Notes under the pieces: generated by a model
Told to the model about the DNA's origin: nothing
Database searches by the model: none
Seen by the model: only the letters and a program-made list of their open reading frames with translations
Part shown: piece after piece, positions 1 through 8,673 of the stretch
Layout of the letters: each line of letters begins with the position of its first letter
How positions within the stretch are numbered: position 1 is the stretch's first letter
Made by a program: the position numbers and the translations under genes
Assembly: GCF_006517175.1 (NCBI RefSeq)
Contig: NZ_CP041186.1
Span: 4,677,074 to 4,741,073 of the forward strand
From: Persicimonas caeni
GTDB taxonomy: Bacteria > Myxococcota_A > Bradymonadia > Bradymonadales > Bradymonadaceae
Length of the DNA: 64,000 bases
Direction: 5' to 3'

Positions 1-1
1 C

Positions 2-157
2 GAGCTCGATGGTGAGCCGGTGCCCCGCAGCCGCGTCGATGGCTACGATTATTTTCCCGAGACCAACTCGATCTCCTTTTTCGGCTCGTATCGTCCCGAC
101 CGGATCGAGGGCGGCGAAGGAAGGGTGAAGGTGAGCTACGAAGCGTATGGGCATTGA
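2..157 (+). CDS. 3' end of an unidentified gene (partial)
   Basis: The window opens inside a reading frame that runs without interruption from base 2 to a TGA at 155-157, giving 51 residues of a C-terminus. The tail has an N-S-I-S-F-F-G-S-Y-R-P stretch followed by a V-K-V-S-Y strand, a pattern I associate with the last beta strands of exported beta-sandwich or VWA-type proteins in this group of bacteria, but there is too little to name a family. Codon use (G/C third positions) matches the neighbours. Because it is cut by the window edge, function and full length cannot be judged. Confidence 0.5.
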   Translation, partial: ELDGEPVPRSRVDGYDYFPETNSISFFGSYRPDRIEGGEGRVKVSYEAYGH

Positions 158-249
158 GGCTCTTCGATTTGTACGATTAGAAAAGTGACCTTCTTGACCC
201 CTCCAAGAACCCCTTCAAGCCGCGATTTCGCGAGAAATCTGAAAAAAGT

Positions 250-308
250 ACGCAACGAATCGGCCCTCTCTGCCGAAAACCGTAATAGGAGGGGACGAAG
301 ACCCTCCT
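250..308 (+). promoter_or_regulatory. Sigma-28-like promoter motif followed by a hairpin
   Basis: ACGCAAC at 250-256, 13 bases, then CTGCCGAAAACCGTAATAGG from 270, followed by an inverted repeat AGGAGGG (287-293) / CCCTCCT (302-308). The same arrangement (ACGCAAC, 12 bases, CTGCCGATAACCGTAATAGG, hairpin) occurs at 45729-45780 before the RAYT gene. GCCGATAA is the consensus -10 of FliA/sigma-28 promoters and CAAC lies 15 bases upstream here, though the -35 (TAAA) is poorly matched. The AGGAGGG looks like a ribosome site but is about 58 bases from the ATG at 352 and is paired in the hairpin, so it probably does not start translation. Confidence 0.45.
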
Positions 309-351
309 CGATTCGATCCGGTTGACGACAACACGAGAGCGCAGGTGCGCG

Positions 352-1929
352 ATGGCAGACAAAATATCCGGAGCCGGCGGCTCCACCACGGGTTTGATGA
401 CCGACACGGATGCGACCTCGGCGCCGGCCGAGGGGGCGGGGAAGAGCAACGTGCAGGAGGCCCTCGACGACGTCGGTGGCTGCCTGAGCGAGACAGCGAA
501 GGATGTGTGGCAGAAGGGGCCGGCGGTCCACGAGGACTTCGAGGCGTTCGTCGGCGAGCATTCCAAAGACGGCGACGTCGAGGAGGCTGTGTTCGAGGCC
601 GGCAAGAAGACGCTGTTCGAGTTCATAGCCGAAAACTCCCGGGCGAAGGCCCGAGCGGAGAAGGCCGCGATTGACGAGGTCAGCGGGGGCGATGAACAAC
701 TCGCCGACTTTCACGAGACCCTGAGTTCCAACTCCGGCGAGCTCGCCAAGATGGATCAAAACGACATGCGGGGAATGCTCAACGACGCATTCGGCAAGAA
801 CGCTTGGGAGGAGAAGCTCGACTTCGCAGCTCAACTGCGTCCGGGCGCTCGCGCCGACTTTGCCGACAATATCTCGCGCACTCTCATGCGAAGTGGAGAT
901 GTCCCTGAAGAGCAAGTCGCCGAGATACGCGACAGGATCCTGGCGGCGACCGAAGATGTCGTGCTCAATGCGTTCGAGGACAAGTTCATCGAGGGGACTG
1001 TGACGACGTTGGAGAATGCGAAACTCTCCATTCAAAATCGGTTCAATGCCGACCCGAGCGCCCGGCGCGAAGTGCTCGCGTCGTTCGCGGAGAAATCGTC
1101 CGACAGTACCCAGATTGCTCAAATGATGGTCGCCACGCTTGGGGTTCCCGAAGATGACGCGCGCGCAATCGCCAGCGAACTCGCCGAGCTGCACGGTCAT
1201 CCGGACAAGATCGCTGCGCTACGAGGCGGCGCTGAAGGTCCGGGGGCATCGATTGTCACCGATGGCGCCTATACCGACCTGGAGCAGGCGTTGGAAGACG
1301 CTCTCGACGACGCCGCCGACAACATGCAAGGGCTTGTTCGCCGGCTCAGGAGCGATCGGTTCCGGGGCAATTCGAACGATGATCATCGCGTGTTGGTCGA
1401 CGACACCTTCAAGCTCGGCCGCCAAATGTTCATGCACAAGTTGTCGAGCGGTCCTGCCAGACTTGGCGACGATGCGTTGGAAGGGCTCCGGACGGTCATG
1501 GAGCAGGAGAAGGCTGAGGCGGAGAGCAATCTGTTCGAGGAAGACATCGCCAAGTCGAGCATCCTCATCGCTGCCGGCATCGGCGTCACCCTCGCCACGG
1601 GAGGCGCAGCTGCAGGGGGGCTAGTTGGCTTTGCTACAAGCAATGCAGGCGCCGCCCCGGGGATGGTTAACGCGTGGCAAGATGTGGAGCTCGCCGAACA
1701 GGCCCAAGCCCACGGGCAGACCGACAAAAACACCGTCGAGGCGGCGAAGCACGCCCGCAACAAAGCTATCGCGTTGCATATCGCCAGCTCGAGGGCCCCA
1801 AGTATGACGTTGAGAGGCCAGAGTGTCGTGGGAGATGCAGTGCGATGGGGGTCGAATGTGGCCATCGGCGAGGCGTACAACTTCGTCTTAGGGGAGGCGT
1901 ATGACGCGGCCTCCACAATGTTGGACTGA
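352..1929 (+). CDS. Hypothetical helical protein, possible secreted effector (525 aa)
   Basis: Not a family I recognise. The ATG at 352 (MADKISGAGG...) is preferred to an in-frame TTG at 322, although neither has a good Shine-Dalgarno. The protein is hydrophilic, acidic and almost wholly alpha-helical, without a signal peptide. Near residues 400-430 there is a Gly/Ala-rich hydrophobic segment (SSILIAAGIGVTLATGGAAA) that could insert in a membrane, followed by another helical region to the C-terminus. A membrane-anchored 200-aa gene follows after 42 bases. The combination of a soluble helical protein with an internal hydrophobic hairpin and a small membrane partner is compatible with an effector/immunity pair, but that is speculation from layout only. 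Confidence 0.6.
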   Translation: MADKISGAGGSTTGLMTDTDATSAPAEGAGKSNVQEALDDVGGCLSETAKDVWQKGPAVHEDFEAFVGEHSKDGDVEEAVFEAGKKTLFEFIAENSRAKARAEKAAIDEVSGGDEQLADFHETLSSNSGELAKMDQNDMRGMLNDAFGKNAWEEKLDFAAQLRPGARADFADNISRTLMRSGDVPEEQVAEIRDRILAATEDVVLNAFEDKFIEGTVTTLENAKLSIQNRFNADPSARREVLASFAEKSSDSTQIAQMMVATLGVPEDDARAIASELAELHGHPDKIAALRGGAEGPGASIVTDGAYTDLEQALEDALDDAADNMQGLVRRLRSDRFRGNSNDDHRVLVDDTFKLGRQMFMHKLSSGPARLGDDALEGLRTVMEQEKAEAESNLFEEDIAKSSILIAAGIGVTLATGGAAAGGLVGFATSNAGAAPGMVNAWQDVELAEQAQAHGQTDKNTVEAAKHARNKAIALHIASSRAPSMTLRGQSVVGDAVRWGSNVAIGEAYNFVLGEAYDAASTMLD

Positions 1930-1971
1930 CCCGGACGCTGACCATCCTCTTCACTCGACACGGACTTCAAA

Positions 1972-2574
1972 ATGCCACCACTTGTATGGCCCGACGGGGG
2001 CGAACTTCTCTTCTTGGCGCCTCCCGTTCTCTTGGCCCTGGGCGTCATTGTGTATTTGGTGTTTCGCCCGCACCCGCTGCAGATGGTCGCCAAGGAATTG
2101 GGGTTTGATTACCGCAAAGGCTGGTTCGAACCGAAGCGAATGCTGGGAGCATACCAAGGCGTCTTGTTCGACATTCGGGGCGGAGGTACCTCTCTCGTGT
2201 TTCGTGCCCAGCTTGGCGAACAAACTCCCGACGGGTTGGTCGTGATACCCGAGCGCGTCATTCGTTCTCAGCGGTACAACGCTGTCCTACCTGAGTTAAA
2301 CGCGGCCGTGCGTAGCCAAGAGGTCGGGCTGCCGTACCTCGAGGAGGCGTTTACGATCTGGGGCGACGATAACGATCAGATACGCCGCTACCTGAGCCGA
2401 CCGGGCGTCGAGGATTTGCTGCTGGAGCTCGGGGCCTCATCGGACTGGATGTATATCAAAGACGGCGAACTCGTTTATGGCGAGCCCGGCACGGGCGAAT
2501 ATGCGTTCGAGTACAATGAACCCTTGGAGCGATTGGTCGAGGCGGTGAGGGTGCTGGATGGGCGTGAGGTGTAG
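1972..2574 (+). CDS. Hypothetical membrane-anchored protein (200 aa)
   Basis: One N-terminal transmembrane helix (about residues 12-30, LLFLAPPVLLALGVIVYLVF) followed by a soluble domain of about 170 residues rich in charged and aromatic positions; the last 60 residues contain W-G-D-D and W-M-Y-I-K-D-G-E-L, typical of a mixed alpha/beta fold. No known family recognised. It lies 42 bases behind the 525-aa gene on the same strand with no terminator between, so the two are probably co-transcribed and functionally linked. No clear ribosome site precedes the ATG. Confidence 0.65.
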   Translation: MPPLVWPDGGELLFLAPPVLLALGVIVYLVFRPHPLQMVAKELGFDYRKGWFEPKRMLGAYQGVLFDIRGGGTSLVFRAQLGEQTPDGLVVIPERVIRSQRYNAVLPELNAAVRSQEVGLPYLEEAFTIWGDDNDQIRRYLSRPGVEDLLLELGASSDWMYIKDGELVYGEPGTGEYAFEYNEPLERLVEAVRVLDGREV

Positions 2575-2605
2575 GCCTTGCAGGTTCGTTGCGCCATCGC
2601 CCGAA

Positions 2606-3577
2606 TCACACATGCGCCGCAATTTGCCCGAGCATCTCCTCGGTTCGATCGAGCCGCCCAAGCCACATCTCCGCCATCTGCCCGGCCGGCGGCGGGCACG
2701 TCTTGGCGAACGCTCGATGCGCCTCGCGCATCTGCTCGACGAGCACGCGCAGCCCGTCGAGGACGTCGGTCAGGCCGTCGTAGTCGGCCGCCGAGCGCAG
2801 CAGGTTGTTGAGCATGGTGCGCCGGGCGCCGAAGCCCGCCGGCAACTCGCCGCCGCGCGACAGCGCGCGGATATCGTCGCGGCTCAGGTAAATCCCGCTG
2901 TACGCCGGGGTGAGCAGGTATTTGCCGATGTCGCGCAGGCCCGTCTTCGGGTCTTCGAGGATGTCGGGCGGCTCGGGGAGCTCACGCAGGCTCTGATCGT
3001 CGGGCGGCTCGAGGTCGGCGCGGTGGTCGCAGACCATCTCGAGCGTCAGGTCGGCCAGCGCGGTGAAGAACGGGTGCCCCTGGCGGCGAATCGCCACGGT
3101 GATGGGCGCAAGCCAGGCGAGCAGGTGCTCGTCGAGGAAGGTGCGGGTGAGCCGGCGGGCGTGCTCGGCGTCGTCGCCTGTGTGCTCCGACTCCATGCGC
3201 GCCAAAAAGCCCAGAAAGTTGAGCTCGACGCCCAGATGGTCGGCGGCCTCGCCGGTCTCGACCACCGGGAAGCCGGCGGCGAGGTAGGCGTCGGTGACGC
3301 GCTCGGTCTCGTCGCCGCCCACGCGGGCGGTCTCGTCGAGAAAAGTCGACCCGAACGCAAAGACGTTGAACCCGAAGATATGCTGGTAGTCGGCGGCCGC
3401 GCTGTCGAGGTCGAGCTCGCCTGTCTGGGCACGGAAGACCGACAGCGCGTCGGCCAACTCGTCGACCGCGCGCACGTGAGGTAGCGTCTCGTCGGTCAGA
3501 CCGTACAAAAAGAGCTTGCCGAGCAGGTGATAGACCCGGCTTCTTGCCAGTGCTGTTTGGGATGCGTCGAGAGTCAC
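2606..3577 (-). CDS. TorD/DmsD-family chaperone of the molybdoenzyme (323 aa)
   Basis: All-helical protein beginning at a GTG that overlaps the TGA of the catalytic subunit (GTGA), so translation is coupled. The N-terminus has the TorD-type R-x-x-x-Y-x-L-L-G-K-L-F-L-Y motif, and the centre has E-T-G-E-A-A-D-H-L-G-V-E-L-N-F-L, a variant of the family's E-P-x-D-H-x-x-x-E-L motif. TorD-family proteins bind the apo form of DMSO-reductase-family enzymes and hold them for cofactor insertion; the adjoining molybdopterin subunit is the obvious client. At 323 residues it is longer than TorD/DmsD (about 200), the extra length lying in the C-terminal half. It is the last gene of the three-gene unit. Confidence 0.85.
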   Translation of the reverse strand: MTLDASQTALARSRVYHLLGKLFLYGLTDETLPHVRAVDELADALSVFRAQTGELDLDSAAADYQHIFGFNVFAFGSTFLDETARVGGDETERVTDAYLAAGFPVVETGEAADHLGVELNFLGFLARMESEHTGDDAEHARRLTRTFLDEHLLAWLAPITVAIRRQGHPFFTALADLTLEMVCDHRADLEPPDDQSLRELPEPPDILEDPKTGLRDIGKYLLTPAYSGIYLSRDDIRALSRGGELPAGFGARRTMLNNLLRSAADYDGLTDVLDGLRVLVEQMREAHRAFAKTCPPPAGQMAEMWLGRLDRTEEMLGQIAAHV

Positions 3578-6500
3578 TCGGCCCCCTCGCCGACCGGGGA
3601 CGGCGCTTCGGGCGCTTCCTTTGCCGGCGAAGACTTCTGGTCGCTGTCCGGCAGCTTGTAGGCTTCTTTGGTCGGCTTGATCGGACGTTTGAGCCAGTAC
3701 GGACGGCGCGTGCCGTCAGGGCTGTGCTCGCTCGCCGGCCGCGTCATGGCGAGCCAGTCGCGGTAGACCTTCATCGACTTCTTGGTGTCGACCCACACGT
3801 CGCCGTGGCGGTCGCCGGGCTCGGCCTTTTTGACGTTCCAGCACTTCTGCAGCCAGCAGTGCGCGCCGCTCAACGGATCGGGGTGGACCGGGTGCGTCAG
3901 GTTTTGGTGCACGCCGACGTCCTCCCACCAGATGCGGCTGGTGTCGGGGTCGAAGCTCTTCCAGGCGCGCGCGCCGTGCAGGATATTGAGCTTGTGCTCG
4001 CCCTTGCCGTCCTCTTCGAGGCGCGCGACCGCCGTCGTGCCCTTGTTGCCGCCCAAATCTTCTTCGAGGCGCCAGCGCCCCAGGTGGTGGCTCATGGCGA
4101 TGATGCCGGGCTTGATGCCCTCGGTGACCCAGACGCGGTCGACCATGTAGCCGATCTCGGTGGTCGCACGCACCAGGTCGCCGGTCTCGACGCCCAGACG
4201 CTCGGCGTCGACGGGGTTCATCCAGATCGGGTTTTTGTGGCTGATCTCGTAGAGCCACTTGGCGTTGGCGCTGCGGGTGTGGATGAGCGTGGGGAGTCGG
4301 AAGTTCGGAAGCAGGAGCATCTCCCCGTCGGCGATGTCGATCTCGTCGGGATGCACGTGGCTTCGAAGGGTCCACGGGATCACGTGTTGCTGCTCCGGCC
4401 AGCCCCATTCGGCGATCGTGGGCGAGAAGAACTCGAGCTTGCGGCTGGGCGTGCCAAAGCCCTCGTAGAGCTCGCCGTCGATCTCGAGGCCGACGGGGTT
4501 GCCGTCGGCGTCGAGCGCGCGGCCGAATTCGTCGGTCTCCTCGGCCTTGGCGGCGTCGAGTCGGCGGGCATACGGCGTGTAGTAGTCGCTCTCGACCTCG
4601 AAGGCGCCGAATTTACGCATGTACTCCATCGGCTCGAGGCCCTCTTTGGCGGCTGCTTCGGGCAGCCCGGGCACGCTGTTCTCGAAGATCCAGCGGAAGT
4701 ATTCGTCGACGGTGACGACTTCGCCGTCGCGATACGGGCTCTCGAACCACTGGCGCACGCCAAGCTCGCCGTCGGGATCCATGCGCACCGACAGGTCGAT
4801 CCAGAACTCGCTCTCCTCCCAGACCTCGCCCGGGTTGGCCTCCCAGGTCTTGTCGACCGTCTTGCCCGCGCGCTCCATGGCCACGCGGCGCACCGGCTGG
4901 CGAAACGCGATCCACTGGCCGGCGTGGGTCTCCTGGCTCATCAGGTCGTGGCGCTCGGCGCTGTGGCCCATCGGCAGCACGTAATCGGCGAACCACGCCG
5001 TCTCGTTCCAGGTGGGCGTGAGCGCGACGTGCAGCTTGATCTTGTCGGGGTCTTTGAGCGCGTCGAGCCACACGAAGCCGTCCGGGTTGATCCACATGGG
5101 GTTGTAGACCCGGGTGAAATAGACGTCGATGTCGCCGCGACCTTCGTTGAGGAAATGGGGCAGCAAGAAGCTCATCTCGAAGAAGGCCATCGGGTACTCG
5201 TCCGGCAGCTGCATCTCGTCCCAGGCCGGCTGCGGGTCGGGCACCGACATCGGCTTGGGCTTGAACTTGTTCCAGCTGTTGAACGAGGTGCCCCCGGGCG
5301 TGCCCACGCTGCCGGTGAGCACGTTGAGGAAGAAGAGACAGCGGGCGACCTGCCAGCCGCCCAGGTTGCCGATGGAGGCGCTACGCCAGGTGTGGGTGGC
5401 GAGCTTGCCGTCACAGTCGGCCACGAGCTCGGCGGCCTGGCGGACGCGTTCGACCTCGACCTGGGCCTCTTTGGCGGCGCGCTCGAAGGTGAATTCGGCG
5501 TACAGCGCCTTGAGGACGCGGTCGAATAGCTCGAACGAAGGCTCGTCGAATTCACCTGCAGCCTGTGCCTTCTCGATGACCGCGCGTGCTTTGGGGCTCT
5601 CGATGTGGTCGGTCCAGCCGGCCAAGAACTCCCTCCAGTTGACCCACTTGCGCACGAACTCCTTGTCGTACAGGTCGTTCTGGATCAGGTGGTTGGCGAT
5701 CGCCAGGAGCACCGTGGGCTCGCTGCCGGGCCAGGTCGACAGCCACACGTCACTCTTCGAGGCGGTGTTGCTCAGGCGCGGGTCGAAGTTGATGATCTTG
5801 GCGCCTTTCTCCTTCGCCTCCATGATGCGCTGGGCGTGCGGGTTGAAGTAGTGGCCCGTCTCGAGGTGGCTCGAGATGAGCAACATGACCCGCGCGTTGG
5901 CATGGTCGGGGCTCGGCCGGTCGAAGCCGCCCCAGAACCAGTAGCCGAAGCGCGCGCCCGACGAGCAGATGTTGGTGTGGCTGTTGTGCCCGTCGACACC
6001 CCAGGCGGCCACGCAGCGGTTGGCGAAGCCGTCCTCGCCGGGGCGGCCGACGTGGTAGGTGATGCCGTCGCGGCGCTTTTTGCGGCTCTCGCGCATCTTC
6101 TGGGCGATATCCTCCAGGGCCTCCTCCCAACTGACCCGCTTCCACTTGCCCTCGCCGCGCTCGCCGACGCGCTTGAGCGGGTAGAGGATACGCTCGGGGT
6201 CGTAGATCTGGTTGTGCGTGGCTGGGCCCTTGGCGCAGTTGCGCCCGCGGCTGCCCGGGTGGGCCGGGTTCCCCTCGAAGCGCTTGATCTCGTAGGTCTT
6301 CTTGTCGACGTAGGCCAACAGGCCGCAGGCGCTCTCGCAGTTGAAGCAGACCGTGGGCACCAAGGTGTAGTTGCGCGCGACCTTTTTGGGCCACGCCTTG
6401 GCGTCCCACTCGACCCAATCGTCCCACTTGTCGGCGGGCGGATATTGGCTCATGCGCCCGTCGTCATGCTCGATCTCGAGCATCTCGACGCGCTCGGGCT

Positions 6501-6618
6501 TGGCCTCGGCGAAGGTCGGCAGCGCTTCGCCGGCCGCGTTGGTGGGGCCGTCTGCCGGTTTCTCGGAGCCCAGAGGGCCCGCGTCGAGCATGATGGAGAG
6601 GAGTTTTTTGATGTTCAT
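3574..6618 (-). CDS. Molybdopterin oxidoreductase, catalytic subunit (1014 aa)
   Basis: Large subunit of a complex iron-sulfur molybdoenzyme. The [4Fe-4S] site C-F-N-C-E-S-A-C ... G-R-N-C-A-K-G-P lies near the N-terminus, followed by the bis-MGD domains; N-I-C-S-S-G-A-R at about residue 240 supplies a Cys as likely Mo ligand, as in polysulfide/thiosulfate/tetrathionate-type enzymes rather than the Ser of DMSO reductase. There is no twin-arginine signal, so the active site is probably cytoplasmic, as in SoeA sulfite dehydrogenases. The start is uncertain: ATG at 6618 gives MNIKKLL, but a TTG at 6738 in frame, overlapping the upstream stop and preceded by AGGAGG at 10 bases, would add 40 low-complexity residues. 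Substrate cannot be read from sequence. Confidence 0.88.
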   Translation of the reverse strand: MNIKKLLSIMLDAGPLGSEKPADGPTNAAGEALPTFAEAKPERVEMLEIEHDDGRMSQYPPADKWDDWVEWDAKAWPKKVARNYTLVPTVCFNCESACGLLAYVDKKTYEIKRFEGNPAHPGSRGRNCAKGPATHNQIYDPERILYPLKRVGERGEGKWKRVSWEEALEDIAQKMRESRKKRRDGITYHVGRPGEDGFANRCVAAWGVDGHNSHTNICSSGARFGYWFWGGFDRPSPDHANARVMLLISSHLETGHYFNPHAQRIMEAKEKGAKIINFDPRLSNTASKSDVWLSTWPGSEPTVLLAIANHLIQNDLYDKEFVRKWVNWREFLAGWTDHIESPKARAVIEKAQAAGEFDEPSFELFDRVLKALYAEFTFERAAKEAQVEVERVRQAAELVADCDGKLATHTWRSASIGNLGGWQVARCLFFLNVLTGSVGTPGGTSFNSWNKFKPKPMSVPDPQPAWDEMQLPDEYPMAFFEMSFLLPHFLNEGRGDIDVYFTRVYNPMWINPDGFVWLDALKDPDKIKLHVALTPTWNETAWFADYVLPMGHSAERHDLMSQETHAGQWIAFRQPVRRVAMERAGKTVDKTWEANPGEVWEESEFWIDLSVRMDPDGELGVRQWFESPYRDGEVVTVDEYFRWIFENSVPGLPEAAAKEGLEPMEYMRKFGAFEVESDYYTPYARRLDAAKAEETDEFGRALDADGNPVGLEIDGELYEGFGTPSRKLEFFSPTIAEWGWPEQQHVIPWTLRSHVHPDEIDIADGEMLLLPNFRLPTLIHTRSANAKWLYEISHKNPIWMNPVDAERLGVETGDLVRATTEIGYMVDRVWVTEGIKPGIIAMSHHLGRWRLEEDLGGNKGTTAVARLEEDGKGEHKLNILHGARAWKSFDPDTSRIWWEDVGVHQNLTHPVHPDPLSGAHCWLQKCWNVKKAEPGDRHGDVWVDTKKSMKVYRDWLAMTRPASEHSPDGTRRPYWLKRPIKPTKEAYKLPDSDQKSSPAKEAPEAPSPVGEGAE

Positions 6619-6734
6619 GGTGTTCTGCTGTCTAGAGAGTCGCAACTTTCGATCGCGGAGCGGCTGCTTGCTGCCCGCGAAGCACTCGCCGGCTCCGCTC
6701 GGGGCAAGCCCCGGCTCCGCGAACTGCAAAAGGC

Positions 6735-8435
6735 TCAACTATTGGGCACCTCCTGGGGTGCCATTACAAACGCGTGTTCGAACAAGTACAATCCGATGAT
6801 GGCGCAGACGCCCGCCACTGCCGCCGCGATGGGCGCGCCGACGAGCAAGAGTCCCAGCGGGACGAGGTGGCCGAGCACGATGGCGCCGCCCCAGAAGTAG
6901 CCCTTGTAGGCGCCGTGCGAGATCTCGTGGGCTGCGCGCGCCGCCACCTCGCTTGCGTGGGGCATGCCGAACTCGCCGAGCAAGGTCACGAAGAGGTCGA
7001 CGACGAGGGAAACGGCGAAGAAGCCGACCGCCAGGCTCATCAGGCCTTCGGGAAACGCCATCACCGCGCCCATGATCGAGACGACCGCGCCGCCCATCAT
7101 CGCCGCTTGGACGACGAGGTGCAGCGGCAAGAGCGTGCTCTGCCACAGGTCGCGGCCCTCGGCCTGGCCGAACAAAAAGGCAGTGTAGATCGCGGTGCCG
7201 ATGGCAAATGGCGTGCCCACGCCCAACAGCCAGGGGCGAGCGGCCTCGGCCACCGAGAGGTCCATCCAACCCATCCAAGCGGCGGTCTCGAGCGCCCACC
7301 ACACTGTGGCGATGCCCGAAAACCCGATCAGGAGCAGCGCTCCGCGGGCGAGCCAGCTCTTCCATTGGGGCCGAAACAGAATATTGAGGAAGCGCTCGGG
7401 GCGCTCGAGGTCGAAGACGAGAAGGCCGGTGGTGGCGGCCAAAAAGACCACCGAGATCAACGCGCCCACCGAGGCGACCGGCGCGGTCAGCGTGCTCAAG
7501 CCGGTAAACGCGGCCAGGGCGAGCAGCAAAAAGACGCCTGCGGCGATGCCCTTGGTGACCAGGTAGGCGGGCACCGGCCAGTGCCACGGGATTTCGTGCT
7601 GGGCGTTGTAGGCGACCTGGACCATGTGCTCGGCGCGGCGGCCTTGGCCGAGCTGGATGGGGCCGCCCTGGGGCAAGCCCTGCGTTTGCGGCTCGCGAAT
7701 GCGCACACCCGAGTCGGCGCGCTTGGTCGCGGCGAGTTGAGCAACGCCCGTGCTGCCGTTCGATTTGTGGGCGTGGCCGTTGGTCTTTTGGGCCTTGGCT
7801 CCGTGGGGCTCGACGGTGTCGGCCCACATGTACGTCTCCGGGGTGCGCTCGGTCGCCGTCGGGTGCATCGTGACGTCGTCGCCGTCGATGTAGAAGAGCT
7901 TGGGCGAGGTGCCCTGCTCGGGCTTACGCACGGTGACGCGCTCTTTGGCGAGCACCTTGCTGATCTCGGAGTTCGGGTCGTTCATGTCGCCCGCGATGAT
8001 CGAGTGGGTCGGGCAGACGACCACACACGCCGGCTCCAGGCCCACCTCGGTGCGATGGGCGCAGTAATGGCATTTGGACGCCGTGCCGCTGTCCGGGTCG
8101 ATGTGAATCGCGTCGTAGGGGCACGCCTGCATGCACGCCTTGCAGCCGATGCACGCCTCCGGGTCGAATTCGACGATGCCGTCGTCGCGCTGGTACATCG
8201 CGGTGACCGGGCAGATGCGCACGCACGGCGGGTTCGCGCAGTGGTTGCACCGCGTTACCTGAAATTGACGCCGAGCGTTGGGGTATTCGCCGACCTCAGT
8301 GTACTTTACCCAGGTTCGGTACACGCCCAGCGGCACCTCGTTTTCGCTCTTGCAGGCCGTCGAGCAGGCATGACAGCCGATGCACGAGCGATTGTTGATG
8401 ACGAATCCGTAATTATGTGTTTCAGATTGTGTCAC
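6735..8435 (-). CDS. Fused ferredoxin (PsrB/DmsB-like) and NrfD/PsrC-like membrane subunit (566 aa)
   Basis: Residues 1-200 form a four-cluster ferredoxin: C-I-G-C-H-A-C-S-T-A-C, C-N-H-C-A-N-P-P-C, C-I-G-C-K-A-C-M-Q-A-C and C-H-Y-C ... C. A low-complexity linker (about 200-290) leads to about eight to ten transmembrane helices of the NrfD/PsrC family (290-566). PsrB and PsrC are separate subunits in polysulfide reductase; here one chain carries both, so electron wire and quinone site are covalently tied. With the downstream catalytic subunit this makes a complete quinone-linked molybdoenzyme. The likely start is the GTG at 8435. No Tat or Sec signal precedes the ferredoxin, consistent with a cytoplasm-facing complex. 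Confidence 0.9.
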   Translation of the reverse strand: MTQSETHNYGFVINNRSCIGCHACSTACKSENEVPLGVYRTWVKYTEVGEYPNARRQFQVTRCNHCANPPCVRICPVTAMYQRDDGIVEFDPEACIGCKACMQACPYDAIHIDPDSGTASKCHYCAHRTEVGLEPACVVVCPTHSIIAGDMNDPNSEISKVLAKERVTVRKPEQGTSPKLFYIDGDDVTMHPTATERTPETYMWADTVEPHGAKAQKTNGHAHKSNGSTGVAQLAATKRADSGVRIREPQTQGLPQGGPIQLGQGRRAEHMVQVAYNAQHEIPWHWPVPAYLVTKGIAAGVFLLLALAAFTGLSTLTAPVASVGALISVVFLAATTGLLVFDLERPERFLNILFRPQWKSWLARGALLLIGFSGIATVWWALETAAWMGWMDLSVAEAARPWLLGVGTPFAIGTAIYTAFLFGQAEGRDLWQSTLLPLHLVVQAAMMGGAVVSIMGAVMAFPEGLMSLAVGFFAVSLVVDLFVTLLGEFGMPHASEVAARAAHEISHGAYKGYFWGGAIVLGHLVPLGLLLVGAPIAAAVAGVCAIIGLYLFEHAFVMAPQEVPNS

Positions 8436-8673
8436 GGTGTTTCAACGAAAGTGGACAAGTGAGGGCGCGAGGCCGGCCGAGAGCGTGTCTAATGTGGGAA
8501 CGCCCGGAAGATCTGCAAGAGGAGTGCCATGATGGGCCGATCTTATCGTTCGAGAGGGCTGGACACCACCGTCACCGTCCTACATTTGCTCTCGTTGGCC
8601 CATCGGTCGCTGCGAAGGGGGCCAGTGCAGCGGCTCAGATCACACCACAACCAGACAACAAGGGAGGTAGAAG

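Noticed and set aside
3544-8462. Long plus-strand frames (up to 661 aa) opposite the molybdoenzyme genes
   Set aside because: They are antisense shadows of strongly supported minus-strand genes; composition is Val/Leu/Asp/His-rich without motifs, the usual result of G/C third-position bias.
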